Below the pieces are notes generated by a model. The model was not told where the DNA came from. It searched no databases and worked only from the letters and a program-made list of their open reading frames with translations. This document shows, in pieces, positions 1-9,233 of a stretch of 64,000 nucleotides of DNA (positions are counted from its first letter, which is position 1; every line of letters begins with the position of its first letter). The stretch comes from DATFNI01 sp963787205. Lineage in GTDB: Bacteria; Bacteroidota; Rhodothermia; Balneolales; DATFMH01. The translations under genes were made by a program, and so were the position numbers. The stretch lies in the NCBI GenBank assembly GCA_963787205.1, contig CAWBCD010000037.1:1-64000 (forward strand), given 5' to 3'.

Positions 1-2487
1 ATAGGCAAGACCAGTCTGGTTGAAAGATTTGCTAAAATGGTTGGAAACCGTGCGCGTATTCTCTGGGGGAACTGCGATGCATTATTTACTCCACGTCCTT
101 TAGGCCCCCTTTACGATATAGCGGGCCAGCTAAAGAATGGCCTTCTGACACTTTTGAATGATCAGGTCCCCCGGGCAACAATTTTTTCCACTTTTTTTAA
201 TGATCTCCAGGAGACAAAATTGCCCAATGTTGTGATCATTGAAGACGCACACTGGGCAGATGAATCCACTCTTGATCTGATAAAATTGTTAGCAAGGAGA
301 GTGGACAGGCTTAATTCTATTTTTATAGTTACTTACCGGGATGATGAGATCAGCTCCAGCCATCCGATGAGATTGGTTTTGGGGGACATCCCGCCGCAAA
401 AGCTGATCAAGTACAGGCTTCAACCGTTAACAGAAAAGACCGTTAACAGTCTGGCCGACTCTATTGGAATAGAAAATTTATTCCAGGTAACGGGGGGAAA
501 TCCGTTTTTCATTACCGAACTGCTGAGCAACAAGGACGAAGGAATACCATCCAACATTAAGAATTCGGTTTTATCAAGGATATCCCGTCTCACCCGTGAG
601 GCACTTAACCTGGTAGAATTGGTTTCAATCATTCCGGCACGGGCAGAAAAATGGCTCATTGAAGGAGTTTTACCGGTGCCTCCGGAACTACTTGAAGAAT
701 GCGTTGACTCGGGTATTCTTCGATTTGAGGATGGAGCTATCTCGTTCCGGCACGAATTGAGCAGAATGGCCGTTGAGGAGGCGCTCAGTGCATCGAAAAG
801 GCAGCTGTTCAATAAAAAAATCCTTCAAATTCTTTTGAAGCAGAAAAAAATTGATAACTATCTGGCCAGGATCATTCACCACGCGTTACGAGTACCGGAT
901 AAAAAAATACTGATTCAATATTCTCCACTTGCTGCCAAACAGGCTTCTGTTTTAAGTGCGCATAGCCTGGCCGCCTATCACTACCAGAATGCCTTACAGT
1001 TTGTCGGAGACATTCCTCTGGACAAGCGCCTGGATCTTTATGAAGGGAGGTCTTACGAATGTTACTTAACCGGTCAAATTGCAGAGAGTATCAAAGCTTG
1101 CGAAGCCATCATTGAGATTCTCAAAAAATGTCCTGATCCCCAACGCGAGGGTGAAAATTACAGAAGAATGTCACGATCGCTGTGGTATGCAGGCCAGGAT
1201 AACGAAGCGAAAAAATGTCTCGACAAGGCGGTAGAAATTCTCGAGAAGCTGCCTCCATGTGGACCGCTTGCAATGACCTACAGCAACTTATCTCAATTTT
1301 ACATGTGCAGGGGCGACCTGGAAAAGACCATAAAGTGGGGCGATAAAGCATCCGAAATGGCAAAAGAGTTAAATAACAGGGAGATAGAGGCGCATTCACT
1401 TAACAATGTTGGTACCACTATCATGTTTGCAGGTGATGATACCGGTGAGTATTCATTGAAGAAAAGTCTTGAAATATCCCTGGGAAATGACTTTCACGAG
1501 CATGCCGCACGCGCCTATGATAATCTGGGATGCGTATATCAATGGAGAAGGAACCTGCGTGAAGCTGATAGATATTTTTCTATAGGGATAGATTACAGCA
1601 ACGAAAAAGATATCGATACGCTGGGTCTGTGTATGGAGGGTTGCAATACAAAAACAAAATTATACCGCGGCGATTGGGACGATGCCCTTGAAACAGCGCT
1701 TTCGGTCTTAAAAAGAGAAAATGTTCCTTTGATAAACAAAATCGCTCCGTTATACGTAGTTGGAGTAATCAAAGCGAGGCGTAATGACCCGGGTGCCCTC
1801 AGTGTTCTTAATGAGCTGAAATCGATAGGATTGAATATTGGGGAGATCGTGGAAATGATAGTTCCCATAAAAGCGGCAAGAGCTGAAGCTTTTTGGTTGT
1901 GGAACAGATTGGACGATGTTATTGACGAAGTTGCATCGGTTTACAACACGATTAAGGATCGTGCCAATCCCTGGGCCATTGGTGAACTTGCTTTTTGGTT
2001 ATGGAAGGGAAATCGTCTTACCGAAATCCCTGAAAAAATTGCGGAACCGTTTCTTATTCAAATCAAGGGTGATTGGAAATCGGCCGCCAAAATCTGGGAA
2101 GAGTTACAATGTCCCTATGAACAGGCTATAGCACTGACCGATGGAAACGAAGATGCCATGAAAAAGGCGCTGGACATCTTTGATCATCTCGGAGCGACGG
2201 CAACGCTGGAGCATACCAAGCAAAAAATGAGAGAGATAGGAATAAAAAGGATTCCAAAGGGCCCGAGAAAGGCAACCAGGAAAAACCCAGCGGGATTAAC
2301 TGCCCGGCAATTAGAAATCCTGAATCTTCTCGGAAAAGGGTTGAGCAATATCGAAATAGGCAACCGGCTCTATATCTCACCAAAGACAGTAGACCATCAC
2401 ATATCCGCAATCTTTTCCAAATTAGATGTTCATTCCCGTTTTGAGGCCGCCGCATTTGTCCATTCGTATGCTATGACCGAAAAATAG
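1..2487 (+). CDS. MalT/LuxR-like ATPase transcriptional regulator, 5' truncated
   Basis: The reading frame is open from base 1 and its first codons read IGKTSLVERF, the end of a Walker A P-loop, so the gene starts upstream of the window; the ATG at 37 is internal. A Walker B-like VVIIEDAHWAD follows at about 229-261. The middle (about 900-2200) is helical and TPR-like, with repeated Y..LG/LN patterns. The C-terminus (about 2299-2484) is a LuxR-type helix-turn-helix (LTARQLEILNLLGKGLSNIEI, then SPKTVDHHISAIFSKL). This order, AAA/NACHT-type ATPase, TPR and LuxR HTH, is that of large MalT-like (LAL) regulators, which are normally cytoplasmic and switched by ligand and ATP binding. The ligand and targets are not evident. 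Small secreted-protein genes follow on the same strand. Confidence 0.85.
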   Translation: MGKTSLVERFAKMVGNRARILWGNCDALFTPRPLGPLYDIAGQLKNGLLTLLNDQVPRATIFSTFFNDLQETKLPNVVIIEDAHWADESTLDLIKLLARRVDRLNSIFIVTYRDDEISSSHPMRLVLGDIPPQKLIKYRLQPLTEKTVNSLADSIGIENLFQVTGGNPFFITELLSNKDEGIPSNIKNSVLSRISRLTREALNLVELVSIIPARAEKWLIEGVLPVPPELLEECVDSGILRFEDGAISFRHELSRMAVEEALSASKRQLFNKKILQILLKQKKIDNYLARIIHHALRVPDKKILIQYSPLAAKQASVLSAHSLAAYHYQNALQFVGDIPLDKRLDLYEGRSYECYLTGQIAESIKACEAIIEILKKCPDPQREGENYRRMSRSLWYAGQDNEAKKCLDKAVEILEKLPPCGPLAMTYSNLSQFYMCRGDLEKTIKWGDKASEMAKELNNREIEAHSLNNVGTTIMFAGDDTGEYSLKKSLEISLGNDFHEHAARAYDNLGCVYQWRRNLREADRYFSIGIDYSNEKDIDTLGLCMEGCNTKTKLYRGDWDDALETALSVLKRENVPLINKIAPLYVVGVIKARRNDPGALSVLNELKSIGLNIGEIVEMIVPIKAARAEAFWLWNRLDDVIDEVASVYNTIKDRANPWAIGELAFWLWKGNRLTEIPEKIAEPFLIQIKGDWKSAAKIWEELQCPYEQAIALTDGNEDAMKKALDIFDHLGATATLEHTKQKMREIGIKRIPKGPRKATRKNPAGLTARQLEILNLLGKGLSNIEIGNRLYISPKTVDHHISAIFSKLDVHSRFEAAAFVHSYAMTEK

Positions 2488-2588
2488 GGAACATACTACG
2501 ATAAAATAGGGAAGCCTCCCGATTCCGCCTTTCTAAATGAGTACTAAGTTATCCCTGTACTTTCACTCAATAAGAATCGGAGGCATAT

Positions 2589-3071
2589 ATGAACACTATA
2601 TCTCTATTTAAGAAGAGTATTGGAACTTCAGGACTGATGGTTCTTGCGGTTATCGTCATTGGTGCGACGACGCAGATGGTCTTTGCACAAACCGAAGGCA
2701 GTGCGCGCAACACTTATGCACTAGCTACTTCTCATCCGAGTGCGTCAAAAACCGTTTCAGCTTTCATGCCCGACGAGCGGAAAGCGGAGTTTTTGGAAGG
2801 ATTGCAGGCATTCAAAAAGTCCATTACATACCCGTATGAAGCACGCAGAGAGGGGGTTGAGGGGACTGTTGTTGTACGTTTCGAAGTTGACCAGGCGGGC
2901 AATGCAGTATCACCCCGCATAATTATGGGTATCGGCCATGGTTGTGACGAAGCAGCCATAAATGCATTACTCAAAGCCAGGTTTTTGCCTGCCATGCAAA
3001 ACAGGAAACCGGTACCTACAGTATGTGAAATCCCAATAACCTTCCGCCTGATCGGCCAATCGGTGCAATAA
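2589..3071 (+). CDS. Secreted TonB C-terminal-domain protein
   Basis: 160 residues. The start is an ATG behind a strong GGAGG ribosome site at 2579-2583. Residues about 1-34 form a signal peptide or anchor ending VFA-Q. Residues about 75-155 fit the TonB C-terminal fold: a YPYEARREGVEGTVVVRFEVD segment, a GCDEAAINALLKARFLPA helix and a final PITFRL strand. TonB proteins pass proton-motive-force energy to outer-membrane receptors, but this one lacks the long proline-rich linker and is only about 160 residues, so it may not span the periplasm. No ExbB, ExbD or receptor gene is nearby. The family call is good; energy transduction itself is uncertain. Confidence 0.75.
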   Translation: MNTISLFKKSIGTSGLMVLAVIVIGATTQMVFAQTEGSARNTYALATSHPSASKTVSAFMPDERKAEFLEGLQAFKKSITYPYEARREGVEGTVVVRFEVDQAGNAVSPRIIMGIGHGCDEAAINALLKARFLPAMQNRKPVPTVCEIPITFRLIGQSVQ

Positions 3072-3144
3072 TTGTACAACAGCGAATGAAAACCACATTT
3101 CTTATCAGAATCAAAAACTCATTTCTAATTCAGGAGACCTCAAT

Positions 3145-3519
3145 ATGAAAAATCTGTTCTCGTTATTGATCATACTATTGATACCAGCTTTTTTTTCCAC
3201 GGCTGGTTATGCACAGGATAAGACAGCAAATAAAAATAAGATCGTAATGCACCGGTATGTCGTTGAGAGAACTTTTCCCAACGGGCTTAATATCCCGATT
3301 AATAACGTAGGTAAAGATATTTGTACGGGAGTCGTATCGAACAATGCGGAGGATCAGGTTACCTGGGTTCAATCATATGTAAGTGAGGACAAGAAAAAGA
3401 CATACTGCATCTACGATGCGCCATCCGCCGACGCCATTCGACGTGCGGCAAAGCAAAATGGTCTGCCGGTTGATAAAATAACCGAGGTGACTGTGCTCGA
3501 TCCCTATTTTTATAAATAG
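3145..3519 (+). CDS. Secreted DUF4242 (SCO4226-like nickel-binding) protein
   Basis: 124 residues with an N-terminal signal peptide (about 1-23, ending GYAQ). The mature part reads MHRYVVERTFPNG..., followed by VTWVQSYVSEDKKKTYCIYDAPSADAIRRAAKQNGLPVDKITEV. This is the pattern of DUF4242, a small ferredoxin-like fold whose Streptomyces member SCO4226 binds nickel. Conserved features visible are the early H/R-Y-VER, the W-x-x-SYV-S-D-x-K strand and the YDAP-AIR-AA-x-x-GLP helix. The start is supported by the AGGAG at 3132-3136. It lies among other small exported proteins. Function in this host is unknown; metal binding is inferred from the family. Confidence 0.7.
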   Translation: MKNLFSLLIILLIPAFFSTAGYAQDKTANKNKIVMHRYVVERTFPNGLNIPINNVGKDICTGVVSNNAEDQVTWVQSYVSEDKKKTYCIYDAPSADAIRRAAKQNGLPVDKITEVTVLDPYFYK

Positions 3520-3537
3520 GATACATGACGAGTTTTA

Positions 3538-3571
3538 CCCAAAGCCCTTACATTTGGGCGGGATATTTTTT
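3538..3571 (+). terminator. Possible weak intrinsic terminator
   Basis: Six-base arms CCCAAA (3538-3543) and TTTGGG (3553-3558) are followed by a GC-rich step and a T-run at 3566-3571, just after the DUF4242 gene. The stem is short and the T-run offset, so this is tentative. Confidence 0.35.
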
Positions 3572-3638
3572 GAACGCTCAGGGATATATGACCGTTAGTA
3601 TTGATGCATTCATATAAAAATAAATAAATCAATTTGTT

Positions 3639-4097
3639 ATGAAATCAATCCTAAAAAGTTCTTTCCTAACTCTCTTACTGCTTGCTGTAGCAGGTCTCAT
3701 TTATTCGAATAGTACTACGGCGCAGGGCACTTCGCCGCCGTCGTTACAGACCAAAACAGTGATCAGTGTCGTAAACAATCATAAGAGTATCTCTGATTTT
3801 GCCCAACTGGTTAAAGTGTCGGGATTTAATAGGGTTCTGGCGGGCAAAGGGCCATTTACTGTTGTGGCACCTACAAATAATGCTCTTGAATCAAATGAGA
3901 AAAATCTGAATAAGCTAGAAAAGAGTCCTAAGAAAGCCAGAAACCTGGTGAGCGGATATCTTTACAAAGGTAATATTCCAGCCAAAGAGGTGGAATCTAA
4001 ACTTGGAGTAAACATTAAGAAGCAGGATGCATCGGCCGCTAATGGGGTTGTTTATGTGATAGACGGTGTGCTCAAAAAAAATGCATCCGGACGGTAA
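3639..4097 (+). CDS. Secreted fasciclin-domain protein
   Basis: 152 residues with a signal peptide (about 1-29, ending TTAQG). The remainder is one FAS1 domain: an initial helix ISDFAQLVKVSGFNRVLAGKGPFTVVAPTNNAL (the H1 motif ends FTVxAPTNxA), and near the end NGVVYVIDGVL, corresponding to the H2 region that usually reads GxIHVIDxVLxP. Fasciclin domains mediate adhesion to surfaces or cells; bacterial single-domain forms are exported. The domain is slightly short and lacks the usual histidine before VID. It ends just upstream of a strong hairpin shared with the convergent pepP gene. Confidence 0.8.
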   Translation: MKSILKSSFLTLLLLAVAGLIYSNSTTAQGTSPPSLQTKTVISVVNNHKSISDFAQLVKVSGFNRVLAGKGPFTVVAPTNNALESNEKNLNKLEKSPKKARNLVSGYLYKGNIPAKEVESKLGVNIKKQDASAANGVVYVIDGVLKKNASGR

Positions 4098-4109
4098 TCA
4101 AACGTATTT

Positions 4110-4147
4110 AAATCCCTCCCATTCAACGTCTTGAAAGGGAGGGATTT
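4110..4147. terminator. Convergent (bidirectional) terminator hairpin
   Basis: Perfect 11-bp arms AAATCCCTCCC (4110-4120) and GGGAGGGATTT (4137-4147), with an inner TTCAA/TTGAA pairing. It lies between the fasciclin gene and the convergent aminopeptidase gene, and the A/T ends of the arms can provide the U-tract in either direction. Confidence 0.75.
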
Positions 4148-4205
4148 CTCATTTCCAATCAGGACCGTCGATATCGGTCCGAAAAGCGGATTCCTTAATT
4201 GTACA

Positions 4206-5534
4206 TTATTTGGCCATAATGGCCTCGATCTCTTTTCGTTCTTTGGGAACGTGTGTGAGATCTTCATACCCGTCTTCTGTGACAGCGATATCATCCTCAA
4301 TACGGATACCACCGAAATCGTGCATTGTTTTTAGCTTGTCGACATTCAGGTATGGCTGCTTTTCAGGATCCTCAAAAGCGGGATTCAGAAGCGCAGGAAT
4401 GAAATATAATCCCGGCTCAATGGTTACGACCATACCAGGTTCGAGTGTACGTCGCGTTCGCAGATACTTCAGGCTGGGGCGATCGATCTTTTCCATATCC
4501 TTCAGGTAACCACCGACATCGTGTGTGTCGAGTCCGAGCAGGTGACCCAATCCATGAGGGAAGAAAAGGGCAAAAATGTTTTTATCGATGATCTCATCCA
4601 GATCGCCTTTGATAATCCCCATATCCAGGAGGCCCTCCATCATGATCCGTGCTGCCATCATATGCAGATCTTCCATCTTTACGCCGGGTTTGATGGCTTT
4701 GATACATTCTTTATGGGCATTCAGGACAGCATCATAAACACCCGCCTGATCCTCTGTAAACTTGCCGTTGGCCGGGTAGGTTCGCGTGATATCGTGGGCG
4801 TATCCCTTGTATTCGTATCCGGCATCGATCAAAAACAGGTCTCCATCATTAATACGGTCGTTGTTAACCACATAGTGAAGGATGGCACTGTTGACTCCGC
4901 TGCCATAGATACCGGTATACGCTTCCTGGGTCAGGCCATTTCTGAGATGATAATAGTCAAACTCAGCTTTTAGTTCGTATTCCATCAACCCCGGACGCAG
5001 TGCCTTCAGAACTTCGATATGTGCTTCGCTGCTGATCTTGCCGGCGTGTCGCATCAGTTCCAGTTCCTCTTCTGTCTTCCGCGAGCGGGAGAAGGCCAGG
5101 TAATCAGTGAGTGTTTCCACATCGGTATTGTAACCCAATTCCAGCATGGAAGCGGCTGATTCCTCATTCAGGCAATAAACCTTTGCCGGTTTTAATTGCT
5201 TAAGAACTTCGGAAATATCAGTGTCGTAACGGATGTAATCAGGTTGGTATCGCTCTTTATATTCATCGAGAGAATAAACATGTCCATGCCACACGGCAAA
5301 CTGTGCATCGCGATTGGGCGCAAAGAGGTAGTAGATGCGGGTGGATGGCTCGAGCAGCAAATGAAAATCCGGTTCATCGACTCCGGTCAGGTACAGGAAA
5401 TTCGACTCCTGCCGGAATGGATATTCATAATCGGTACCATATCGGTCTGCTACGGAACCGCCCTTTAGATAAATAACTCCATCATCTTCGCGATCAAACA
5501 GATCGCATAGTTTGTTACGTAATTTTTTATGCAT
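4206..5534 (-). CDS. pepP: Xaa-Pro aminopeptidase (M24B, AMP_N domain)
   Basis: 442 residues, the usual length for aminopeptidase P, which removes an N-terminal residue preceding proline. An N-terminal AMP_N domain (about 1-135; NFLYLTGVDEPD) precedes the pita-bread catalytic domain. All five expected dinuclear metal ligands can be placed: D237 (IDAGYEY), D248 (AHDITRTYP), H331 (HGLGHLLGLDTHD), E373 (TIEPGLYF) and E413 (GIRIEDD). No signal peptide, so it is cytoplasmic. It appears to be a single-gene unit, with its 3' end facing the terminator at 4110-4147. Annotation as PepP or the related Xaa-Pro dipeptidase depends on the long AMP_N domain, which favours PepP. Confidence 0.9.
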   Translation of the reverse strand: MHKKLRNKLCDLFDREDDGVIYLKGGSVADRYGTDYEYPFRQESNFLYLTGVDEPDFHLLLEPSTRIYYLFAPNRDAQFAVWHGHVYSLDEYKERYQPDYIRYDTDISEVLKQLKPAKVYCLNEESAASMLELGYNTDVETLTDYLAFSRSRKTEEELELMRHAGKISSEAHIEVLKALRPGLMEYELKAEFDYYHLRNGLTQEAYTGIYGSGVNSAILHYVVNNDRINDGDLFLIDAGYEYKGYAHDITRTYPANGKFTEDQAGVYDAVLNAHKECIKAIKPGVKMEDLHMMAARIMMEGLLDMGIIKGDLDEIIDKNIFALFFPHGLGHLLGLDTHDVGGYLKDMEKIDRPSLKYLRTRRTLEPGMVVTIEPGLYFIPALLNPAFEDPEKQPYLNVDKLKTMHDFGGIRIEDDIAVTEDGYEDLTHVPKERKEIEAIMAK

Positions 5535-5937
5535 AATAATCTCCCAGCCTGGGGTTGGAGGGCATGAGATGGGGGTTAGAGATAACTCGGTTTGGCTTTA
5601 CCATGAACGTGCTCCAAAAAACCAGACTTTGAACTTTGTTTTGTTGGTATAACAATGCCTTTTATTAAGAACACAAAATACAGATATAACATCAGGCACA
5701 CCAAACGCAAAAATGGCCGGGACATTAAGCTGAAGGAGAGGCACAGTGACAGGTCTTTTGGGGTACATTTTCACGCCGGTCGAATTTCTTTTCGACAATT
5801 TTCGGCGCTTAAATGACATTGAGAGGGGCACTGGAAGAAATCGTTAAAACGATTCCTTTTGATTCGTTGCTCCATAAAACCCGGATCAATCCGGGTTTTA
5901 TGAAAAATCCATTACCACATTTACCGTTTATCAAGAT
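5535..5937. other. Intergenic region, 403 bp
   Basis: Holds the upstream region of pepP (transcribed leftward from here) and the terminator of the nuclease-like gene at 5873-5902. A minus-strand open frame at 5598-5831 shows no family features and I do not regard it as a gene. Confidence 0.5.
5873..5902 (-). terminator. Terminator hairpin of the HsdR_N-like gene
   Basis: A perfect 13-bp stem, CATAAAACCCGGA (5873-5885) and its complement (5890-5902), with a TCAA tetraloop. It begins about 35 bases past the gene's stop codon. The A/T-rich foot of the stem supplies the U-rich side. Confidence 0.7.
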
Positions 5938-6888
5938 CTATTTCAACAATAGCCCGGAAATGACGTCTGCCAATCGATTGATCCACTGATTATCTGCCCG
6001 GGCAAAAAAAAGTTCATTCGAAAGATGTGCATGCAGATCAAAAGCCTGCTCTCCCTGGTGATTATAGACGAATGAATTCGGTGACTGACCGGACCATACC
6101 AGTTCGGGGTTGATGACCAACAGGCCGGTATTGTGGCCAGACTGATTCAGGACACCGACTATCCTGGTGCCGCCATGAGGTGTGGACAAAAAGGTGAAAG
6201 CAATTCGTGATCCCTTTTGAGTATCAAATATCCGGTAATACTGATTGATAGCCAGTTTATTGGGCAATGGGGCAAGTTGCAGATACAAGGGAGTACCAAG
6301 ATCAGATATTTCAGGCGAATCCTTCCAGAAAACAGGAAGAAAATCATGCAGCCATTTTCTAAGCTCTGGACTTGCATCGTGTCCGGCGAATCCACGGTGC
6401 GACCAATAATCAAAGCTCTGTGTTGATTCCGCCGGTTCCTTTTGGGGCAGAATATACTCAGGTATTTGGCCGGAGCTTCTGATGCTGCCATTGAGCACCT
6501 CAAAAAAATAATCGGTTCGCCCGTTGCTGACCATCAGGTACGGTGCACCTATTTTTGTGTTGTAACGTCCGATCTGTTGTCCGGCCTTTTCACTGATGCG
6601 TACGCTTTCTGCTTTGCACTCGACGAGCAAACGGGGATTGAAGTCGTCATCATAACAGAGGATGTCGGCACGGTTGGGAGTGTCTGAAATAGCTAATGAA
6701 ACAGGAATCTCGGTTGTGATCCGGTGAGGTGACCAGCCTGCAAACAAAGTGAGATATTCGATGAGTTGTAACCGTACTCTCTCTTCCGGCCGGTTAGCCA
6801 GGCGTTTGCGTTGTATGGGATTCCAGAGTTTCTTCTGCCCTTTTTCAAAAACGATGTGCGGATATTGGAAAAGGGCTACACTCTTCAT
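5938..6888 (-). CDS. Stand-alone HsdR N-terminal-like (PD-(D/E)XK) protein
   Basis: 316 residues. Residues about 25-140 match the type I restriction enzyme R N-terminal domain (HSDR_N_2): RPEERVRLQLIEYL, then RADILCYDDDFNPRLLVECKA, where the Asp of RADI and the ExK of ECK form a PD-(D/E)XK nuclease core. In full HsdR this core cuts DNA, with an attached motor; here no helicase and no HsdM or HsdS genes are nearby. Single-copy stand-alone proteins of this kind are common in Bacteroidota and are probably housekeeping rather than restriction. The C-terminal 170 residues are unassigned. The real role is unknown. Confidence 0.75.
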   Translation of the reverse strand: MKSVALFQYPHIVFEKGQKKLWNPIQRKRLANRPEERVRLQLIEYLTLFAGWSPHRITTEIPVSLAISDTPNRADILCYDDDFNPRLLVECKAESVRISEKAGQQIGRYNTKIGAPYLMVSNGRTDYFFEVLNGSIRSSGQIPEYILPQKEPAESTQSFDYWSHRGFAGHDASPELRKWLHDFLPVFWKDSPEISDLGTPLYLQLAPLPNKLAINQYYRIFDTQKGSRIAFTFLSTPHGGTRIVGVLNQSGHNTGLLVINPELVWSGQSPNSFVYNHQGEQAFDLHAHLSNELFFARADNQWINRLADVISGLLLK

Positions 6889-7101
6889 GGTAGTTTGACA
6901 GTGGTCCGTCGTTCGTTGTTCGTTGATAGCTGTCAGCAGTCAGACACCAGCTTTCAGCCTTAGAAGTCTTACGGATGTAAGTTCTTACATCGTTACATCT
7001 TATGCAATGTGCGATGTCCCAAGAACGAGTATGCTATTGTCCCTATTCCCGTATTTCGCCCATTCCTGCTATACGGCTTGTTGAAACCCCGATATACGAT
7101 A
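6889..7101. repeat. Intergenic spacer with simple-sequence words
   Basis: Between the HsdR_N-like start and the yidC end. It contains iterated near-repeats, GTTCGTTGTTCGTTG near 6911-6926 and an AGCTGTCAGCAGTCAG...AGCTTTCAG stretch at about 6928-6957. Similar iterated words occur at other intergenic sites of the window. No gene seen. Confidence 0.4.
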
Positions 7102-8940
7102 TCACGCCTTCTTCATCTTTTTCTTTTCTTCGAGCTTTCTCTGGATCTTCATCTTATCAGCGAGCTTTTTATCCACTCGTTCGATGACTTCTATCTGATC
7201 CATGCTCTTGTTGATCATCACCTGCTGGATGACGGAGAGAACGTTGTAGACCACGTAATAGAGGTTTACACCCGCAGAGAGATTATTGAAGATGAAAAGC
7301 ATCATGACCGGCATGAAATACTGGAAGTACTTCATTTGTGCCCCACCGGCGCCTCCACCTGCTGCTTGTCCGGATACTTTCATTTGAACCGCCATACTGG
7401 CAACCATCAGCAATACGAGACCACTGATGTGATTACCGAAAAATGGAATCGTAAATGGCAAGTGCAGAATTACATCCGGAGCAGAAAGGTCGTGTACCCA
7501 AAGGAATGTTTTTTGGCGCAGCAGGATAGAATTTTCCACAAACTCCCACAGTGTGATCAGAATAGGTAACTGAAGCAGTTGGGGTAAACACCCGCCGATC
7601 GGGTTCACCTTCGCTTTCTTGTAGAGCTTCATCAGCTCCTGTTGCTGCTTTTGGGGATCATCCTTGTATTTATCCTGCAGCGTCTTCATTTCCGGCTGCA
7701 ATTGGCGCATCGCCGCCATACTCTGGAAGCTTTTCTTGGTCAGCGGGTACAGAACGAGCTTTATCAGGATAGCGAATATGATGATGGCAACGCCATAATT
7801 GCCCAGCCAGTTGCCAACGGTCTCAAAGTATGGGATAACGATGTATTTGACGAACGGATCAGAAAAGAAGCGAAGGAGGCTGAATCCAACGTGGACCATG
7901 CTGTAAGCCGTTTCATCGAACTTAGTGAGTTCGTGGTAACGCAGGGGACCCATGTAAAGAGAGAAATCCAGCTCATTATTGTTCGGAATCCGCGTATGGA
8001 TGACACTCGAGTAATTGTGAAAAGACCCGGCTTCGTCTGCTTTCCCGATGATATGTCCGTTGAGGGTGGCCCCGGCAGTTTGCTGTATGGGCTTGATGAT
8101 TTGCGTGAAGAATTTGGTACGGGTTGAAACCCATCTCACTTCACCGCTAAAATTCTTGTCTTTTGTACCGGCATCCGAAAGGATCAACTGCTCCAGTTCG
8201 CCACCGGTATAGGCGTAGGCTGAGTTGTCCTTCGCGTCAACCTTGTGTGATTTTTCAGTAAAATTCAGCGACGGTTTCCAGGCAAAATCGATATCACGGC
8301 TGCTTACATCACTTGCCACGCCATCGAAGTTGATTGCCAGACCGACGTTGTAATTATTACCGTGAAAAGTATAGGTATAAGTCAGCGTTTTGCCGTTTCC
8401 AACCGGTAGATTGTATACCAGCTTGGCACTATCACCTTTAGCGACTTTGAGGGAATGTCCCTTTGTAACCTGGTCGAAAAGCAAATGATATGTTTCGACG
8501 TTATAGTTCTGTGTGGATATGAACCCGACCGAGTAAGCGGAACGGGTTGTATCCTTAATCATCTGAACAGGTTGCTGATCCCAGGTTTTGTATTTCTGGA
8601 GATAAAATTTTGCAGGTCCGGCTCCAAGGTTGGTGAATTCGGCCTTATAGAACGGGGTCTCGACAGTAAAATAGGTTGTGTCTTTCGCCTCCTGTGTAGC
8701 GAACATCCCCATTGTCGCGGGGGGCTGTTTAGTTGCCTTAATCTGGTGCTCTGCTGGTGTCTGACTTACCGCCGTTGACACAGTATCCTGTTTTTGCAGA
8801 GTATCTGTTGCTTGTGCAACAGCCGTAGTATCGGACTGTTTAGCCTTTTGAAGATCACTGGCACTTGGACTGGAGAAGTAGAACCAGCCAAGCATCAGGA
8901 GAAAAATCAGAATAAGACCTAGAACTGAATTACGATCCAA
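7102..8940 (-). CDS. yidC: Membrane protein insertase YidC
   Basis: 612 residues, the length of Bacteroidota YidC, which inserts and folds inner-membrane proteins with or without SecYEG. An N-terminal transmembrane helix (about 5-22) is followed by a large periplasmic domain (about 60-340). The conserved five-helix core begins at about 380 (VAIIIFAILIKLVLYPLTKKSFQSM) and includes PIGGCLPQLLQLPILITLW and FQYFMPVMMLFIFNNLSAG. The C-terminus is lysine-rich, suited to ribosome binding. An in-frame stop lies directly upstream, so the start is the TTG at 8940 (MDRNS, the canonical N-terminus). It starts 8 bases after the yidD stop in the rpmH-rnpA-yidD-yidC unit. Confidence 0.95.
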   Translation of the reverse strand: MDRNSVLGLILIFLLMLGWFYFSSPSASDLQKAKQSDTTAVAQATDTLQKQDTVSTAVSQTPAEHQIKATKQPPATMGMFATQEAKDTTYFTVETPFYKAEFTNLGAGPAKFYLQKYKTWDQQPVQMIKDTTRSAYSVGFISTQNYNVETYHLLFDQVTKGHSLKVAKGDSAKLVYNLPVGNGKTLTYTYTFHGNNYNVGLAINFDGVASDVSSRDIDFAWKPSLNFTEKSHKVDAKDNSAYAYTGGELEQLILSDAGTKDKNFSGEVRWVSTRTKFFTQIIKPIQQTAGATLNGHIIGKADEAGSFHNYSSVIHTRIPNNNELDFSLYMGPLRYHELTKFDETAYSMVHVGFSLLRFFSDPFVKYIVIPYFETVGNWLGNYGVAIIIFAILIKLVLYPLTKKSFQSMAAMRQLQPEMKTLQDKYKDDPQKQQQELMKLYKKAKVNPIGGCLPQLLQLPILITLWEFVENSILLRQKTFLWVHDLSAPDVILHLPFTIPFFGNHISGLVLLMVASMAVQMKVSGQAAGGGAGGAQMKYFQYFMPVMMLFIFNNLSAGVNLYYVVYNVLSVIQQVMINKSMDQIEVIERVDKKLADKMKIQRKLEEKKKMKKA

Positions 8941-8948
8941 GTGTTACC

Positions 8949-9233
8949 TCAGGGTTTGGCTTCGGTGACGTGTATTGAAGGGTGGTGATGGTGGTGGTGA
9001 TGTCCCCGACCTTCGGGGTCAGCATCCGGTACCGGATCATATCCACCCTCGTGGAATGGGTGGCATTTACTGATTCGTTTGATCCCAAGCCATGATCCCT
9101 TGAAAATCCCAAAGCGACGCAGTGCTTCAATGGTATATTGACTGCAGGTCGGTTCAAACCGACATGAGTTTGGAAAGTAAGGTGATATGGCCAGTTGATA
9201 GAACCGGATTAAATATATAAACAGATATTTCAT
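8949..9233 (-). CDS. yidD: Membrane protein insertion efficiency factor YidD
   Basis: 94 residues. The typical YidD core is complete: an amphipathic N-terminus (FIYLIRFYQLAISPYFP), the CRFEPTCSQYTIEAL motif with conserved cysteines, and the GSWLGIKRISKCHPFHEGGYDPVP ending. YidD assists membrane protein insertion at the inner face of the inner membrane. After the core there is an unusual tail with seven consecutive histidines (about residues 78-84) and then PSIHVTEAKP. The start overlaps the end of rnpA by 4 bases, indicating translational coupling. Confidence 0.95.
   Translation of the reverse strand: MKYLFIYLIRFYQLAISPYFPNSCRFEPTCSQYTIEALRRFGIFKGSWLGIKRISKCHPFHEGGYDPVPDADPEGRGHHHHHHHPSIHVTEAKP

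Noticed and set aside
5598..5831. Minus-strand open frame upstream of pepP
   Set aside because: Atypical amino acid composition, no ribosome site and no family motif; it covers the pepP promoter region.
5938..6888. Type I restriction system
   Set aside because: Only an HsdR N-terminal-like domain is present; no motor domain, methyltransferase or specificity gene nearby.
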